From Actinomycetes bacterium (lineage in GTDB: Bacteria > Actinomycetota > CALGFH01): DNA of 16,251 nucleotides. The notes under the pieces are model-generated. The model had not been told where the DNA came from. It was given only the letters and a program-made list of their open reading frames with translations, and did not search any database. This document shows positions 14,560 to 16,251 of this stretch, piece after piece. The stretch is from the NCBI GenBank assembly GCA_030152105.1, contig JASLIH010000304.1, positions 1-16,251 on the forward strand, given 5' to 3'. How positions within the stretch are numbered: position 1 is the stretch's first letter; the number at the start of each line of letters is the position of its first letter. The position numbers were made by a program, and so were the translations under genes.

Positions 14560-14781
14560 GTGCCGCTGTACGAGTACCGCTGCACGGACTGCGGAGAGCA
14601 GTTCGAGGCCCTGGTGCCGGCCGGTCGCGCCGACGCCGAGCACTGCCCGGACTGCGGGACCGAGGCCCACCGGCTGCTGAGCCTGGTCGCCGCCCCGGTC
14701 CGGGGCACCGACGGCGCGGCCATGCCCGTCATGGGCCCCAGTGCTGGTGGCTGCTGCGGCGGGGCCTGCGGGAACTGCTGA
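14560..14781 (+). CDS. FmdB-type zinc ribbon protein
   Basis: This is a 73-residue protein of the FmdB regulatory family. It opens PLYEYRCTDCGEQFE with Cys8 and Cys11, paired with Cys29 and Cys32 in HCPDCGTEAHRLLS, a four-cysteine zinc knuckle. The C-terminus is Gly/Cys-rich (CCGGACGNC), as in many members. The family is widespread in Actinomycetota, and its role is uncertain: it was named after a putative regulator of formamidase genes. GTG 14560 follows the previous stop by one base, with AGGAGGAG (14545-14552) as a strong Shine-Dalgarno. Its stop TGA is one base before the next GTG. Confidence 0.9.
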   Translation: MPLYEYRCTDCGEQFEALVPAGRADAEHCPDCGTEAHRLLSLVAAPVRGTDGAAMPVMGPSAGGCCGGACGNC

Positions 14782-14782
14782 G

Positions 14783-15403
14783 GTGCCCTCCGAGCTGGAG
14801 GCGGTCGCCGCCGAGGCCGCCGGCTGCACCCGCTGCCGCCTGCACCAGAGCCGTACCCAGGTGGTGTTCGGCCAGGGCGACCCGCACGCCGACCTGATGT
14901 TCGTCGGCGAGGCCCCCGGCTTCCACGAGGACCGCCAGGGCGTCCCCTTCGTCGGCCCCTCCGGCCAGCTCCTCAACCGCCTCCTTGAGGGCATCGGCCT
15001 GCGCCGCGAGGACGTCTACATCTGCAACGTGGTGAAGAGTCGTCCGCCGCAGAACCGCGACCCGCAGCCGGACGAGATCGCCGCCTGCCGGCCCTGGCTG
15101 GACGCCCAGATCCGGCTGGTCGACCCCAAGGTGGTGGTCACCCTGGGCAACTTCGCGGCCAAGACGCTGCTGGAGACGACCACCGGGATCACCAGGCTGC
15201 GGGGCCAGACCTACCCGTTCCAGGGGCGGGTGCTGCTGCCGACGTTCCACCCGGCGGCGGCCCTGCATGCCCAGGGCCGGCGCACGGCCGGGCCGAGCCC
15301 GCTAGAGGCGATGGAGGGCGACTTCAAGGTCCTGGCCGAGCTGCTGGCCGCCCGGGCGCCGGTGGACGACGACCGGCCGACCGAGCAGCTGGGGCTGTTC
15401 TGA
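14783..15403 (+). CDS. Uracil-DNA glycosylase, family 4-like
   Basis: This enzyme removes uracil from DNA to start base-excision repair. From GTG 14783 it has 206 residues. Family 4 features are CTRCRLHQSRTQVVFGQGDP (Cys15, Cys18), FVGEAPGFHEDRQGVPFVGP, YICNVVK.RPPQNRDPQPDE and PTFHPAAAL near the end. These enzymes carry a 4Fe-4S cluster held by four cysteines. Here the third expected ligand, in the usual VKCRPP, is serine (Ser86, codon AGT), while Cys102 is kept and Cys81 lies five residues upstream. The cluster may be altered or use Cys81. Another GTG/ATG start at 14741 would overlap the zinc-ribbon gene and add residues before the first cysteine that are not needed. Confidence 0.92.
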   Translation: MPSELEAVAAEAAGCTRCRLHQSRTQVVFGQGDPHADLMFVGEAPGFHEDRQGVPFVGPSGQLLNRLLEGIGLRREDVYICNVVKSRPPQNRDPQPDEIAACRPWLDAQIRLVDPKVVVTLGNFAAKTLLETTTGITRLRGQTYPFQGRVLLPTFHPAAALHAQGRRTAGPSPLEAMEGDFKVLAELLAARAPVDDDRPTEQLGLF

Positions 15404-15406
15404 GCC

Positions 15407-15901
15407 GTGGGCACCCTGCGGCTGTGGTCGGCCGACGAGAGGACCACCAGGGCGATCGGGGCGGCCCTGGCCGACGTGCTCGGCCCCGGCGACGTGGTCG
15501 GGCTGGCCGGCGACCTCGGGGCGGGCAAGACCAGGCTGGTCCAGGGGGCGGCCAAGGCCCTCGGGGCCGACGGGCCGGTGCTGTCCCCGACCTTCATGCT
15601 GGTCCGCGAGTACGACGGCGACCCGCCCATCCACCACGTCGACGCCTACCGGCTGAGCGGCCCCCAGGAGCTGGAGGACCTCGGCCTGGAGGACGTGCTC
15701 TCGGCCGACGCGGTGGTGTTCGTCGAGTGGGCCGACCGGGTCGCCGCCGCCCTGCCCGAGAGCTGGCTGGAGCTGGTCCTGCACATCCGCGACGACGACC
15801 GGCGCGAGATCGAGGTCCGCCTCCACGGGCCCGCCTGGGCGGCCCGGTCCGGGCGCCTGGCCGCCGCCCTCGACCCCTTCGCGCATCCGGAACCTCGTTA
15901 G
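15407..15901 (+). CDS. tsaE: tRNA threonylcarbamoyladenosine biosynthesis ATPase TsaE
   Basis: TsaE is the ATPase that drives the TsaB-TsaD-TsaE complex forming N6-threonylcarbamoyladenosine at tRNA position 37. The Walker A motif GDLGAGKTR (35-43) is intact. LSPTFMLVREY (about 59-69), HHVDAYRLSG and FVEWADR (about 105-111) are family signatures. At 164 residues it is normal, with a slightly extended C-terminus. GTG 15407 is three bases after the glycosylase stop. In many Actinomycetota tsaB, rimI and tsaD follow directly; here the next gene is a convergent sigma factor, so the partners must be elsewhere. Confidence 0.95.
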   Translation: MGTLRLWSADERTTRAIGAALADVLGPGDVVGLAGDLGAGKTRLVQGAAKALGADGPVLSPTFMLVREYDGDPPIHHVDAYRLSGPQELEDLGLEDVLSADAVVFVEWADRVAAALPESWLELVLHIRDDDRREIEVRLHGPAWAARSGRLAAALDPFAHPEPR

Positions 15902-15946
15902 CCGGCTGGTCCGCGTGGCTCGGCCGGCGCGCCTACCGGTCGTCGG

Positions 15947-16251
15947 TCAGGCGGGCGCTCGGGTGTGGAAGTAGCGCTGTTGCGGCAGGTTGGTCGTGCA
16001 CCGGGCCGCCGCCTGGTAGGCGTCGCGGGCCCCGGCGCGATCACCGGCCATCTCCAGCAGGTGCGCACGGACCGCGTGGAGCCGGTGGTCGCCGGCGATC
16101 CGCTCGTCGGCCTGGAGGGCTCCGAGCAGCTCCAGCCCGGCGTGCGGGCCGTCGACCATGGCCACGGCCACGGCGTGGTTCAGGGCCACCACCGGATTGT
16201 CGGAGATCCGGCGCAGCAGCTCGTACAGGGCCACGATCTGCGGCCAGTCGG
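15947..16251 (-). CDS. ECF sigma factor with TPR-like C-terminal tail (partial)
   Basis: This is the 3' end of a minus-strand gene whose start lies beyond the right edge. The visible C-terminus, about 100 residues, reads DWPQIVALYELLRRI, then NPVVALNHAVAVAMVDGP, HRLHAVRAHLLEMAGDRAGA and YQAAARCTTNLPQQRYF. This is the helical TPR-like extension of the ECF42-type sigma factors (DUF6596), in which it takes part in activation without a classical anti-sigma factor. These genes usually sit beside a DGPF/YCII-domain protein; that would lie further right if present. The gene is convergent with tsaE, with only 45 bases between stops. Confidence 0.88.
   Translation of the reverse strand, partial: DWPQIVALYELLRRISDNPVVALNHAVAVAMVDGPHAGLELLGALQADERIAGDHRLHAVRAHLLEMAGDRAGARDAYQAAARCTTNLPQQRYFHTRAPA

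Noticed and set aside
15901..15928. Paired GCCGGC motifs between tsaE and the sigma gene, as a bidirectional terminator
   Set aside because: The arms are six-base self-palindromes with a 16-base gap and no U tract, common by chance at this GC content.
1..16251. CRISPR array, tRNA or rRNA genes, insertion sequences, phage or defence genes
   Set aside because: I found no regularly spaced repeats, no cloverleaf-like or rRNA sequence, and no transposase or integrase motifs in any frame.

Overview
This is a very GC-rich stretch of bacterial chromosome with codons strongly biased to G or C at the third position. It has many GTG starts, one TTG start, and tightly packed co-directional genes. Gene order points to Actinomycetota: rpoA-rplQ-truA, then rplM-rpsI-glmM-glmS, acpS, NAD(P)HX repair gene, alr, alpha/beta hydrolase and tsaE is close to the order known from Mycobacterium and Streptomyces. 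The long charged tail on L17 fits too. I cannot name a genus; several differences from the textbook order suggest a lineage away from the well-studied genera.

Layout. Positions 1-1996 (+) hold the end of the alpha-operon: the RNA polymerase alpha C-terminus, ribosomal protein L17 and pseudouridine synthase TruA. A small methyltransferase gene on the minus strand overlaps the end of truA tail to tail and is divergent from a diacylglycerol-kinase-family gene (2583-3434), which is followed by a terminator-like inverted repeat. A plausible sigma-70-type promoter at 3503-3532 then opens a long plus-strand run: L13, S9, GlmM, a beta-helix protein, GlmS, a four-helix membrane protein, AcpS, the bifunctional NAD(P)H-hydrate repair enzyme, alanine racemase, a membrane-anchored alpha/beta hydrolase, a P1-family Ntn hydrolase, an FmdB-type zinc ribbon, a family 4-like uracil-DNA glycosylase and TsaE. 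The right edge carries, on the minus strand, the C-terminus of an ECF sigma factor with a TPR-like tail.

Function. The run links translation (L13, S9, TsaE for tRNA t6A) with cell-wall precursor supply. GlmS and GlmM make glucosamine-6-P and glucosamine-1-P for UDP-GlcNAc, and Alr makes D-alanine. Housekeeping repair (NAD(P)HX repair, uracil excision) and carrier-protein activation (AcpS) share the same run.

I see no mobile element, CRISPR array, RNA gene or clearly new multi-gene system. The most interesting signals are small: a 41-42 bp GC-rich repeat family placed exactly at the start codons of the NAD(P)HX repair gene and alr, with a perfect tandem duplication at alr; a uracil-DNA glycosylase with serine at an expected iron-sulfur cysteine; a 15-bp minisatellite in the truA leader; and a beta-helix gene set between glmM and glmS.
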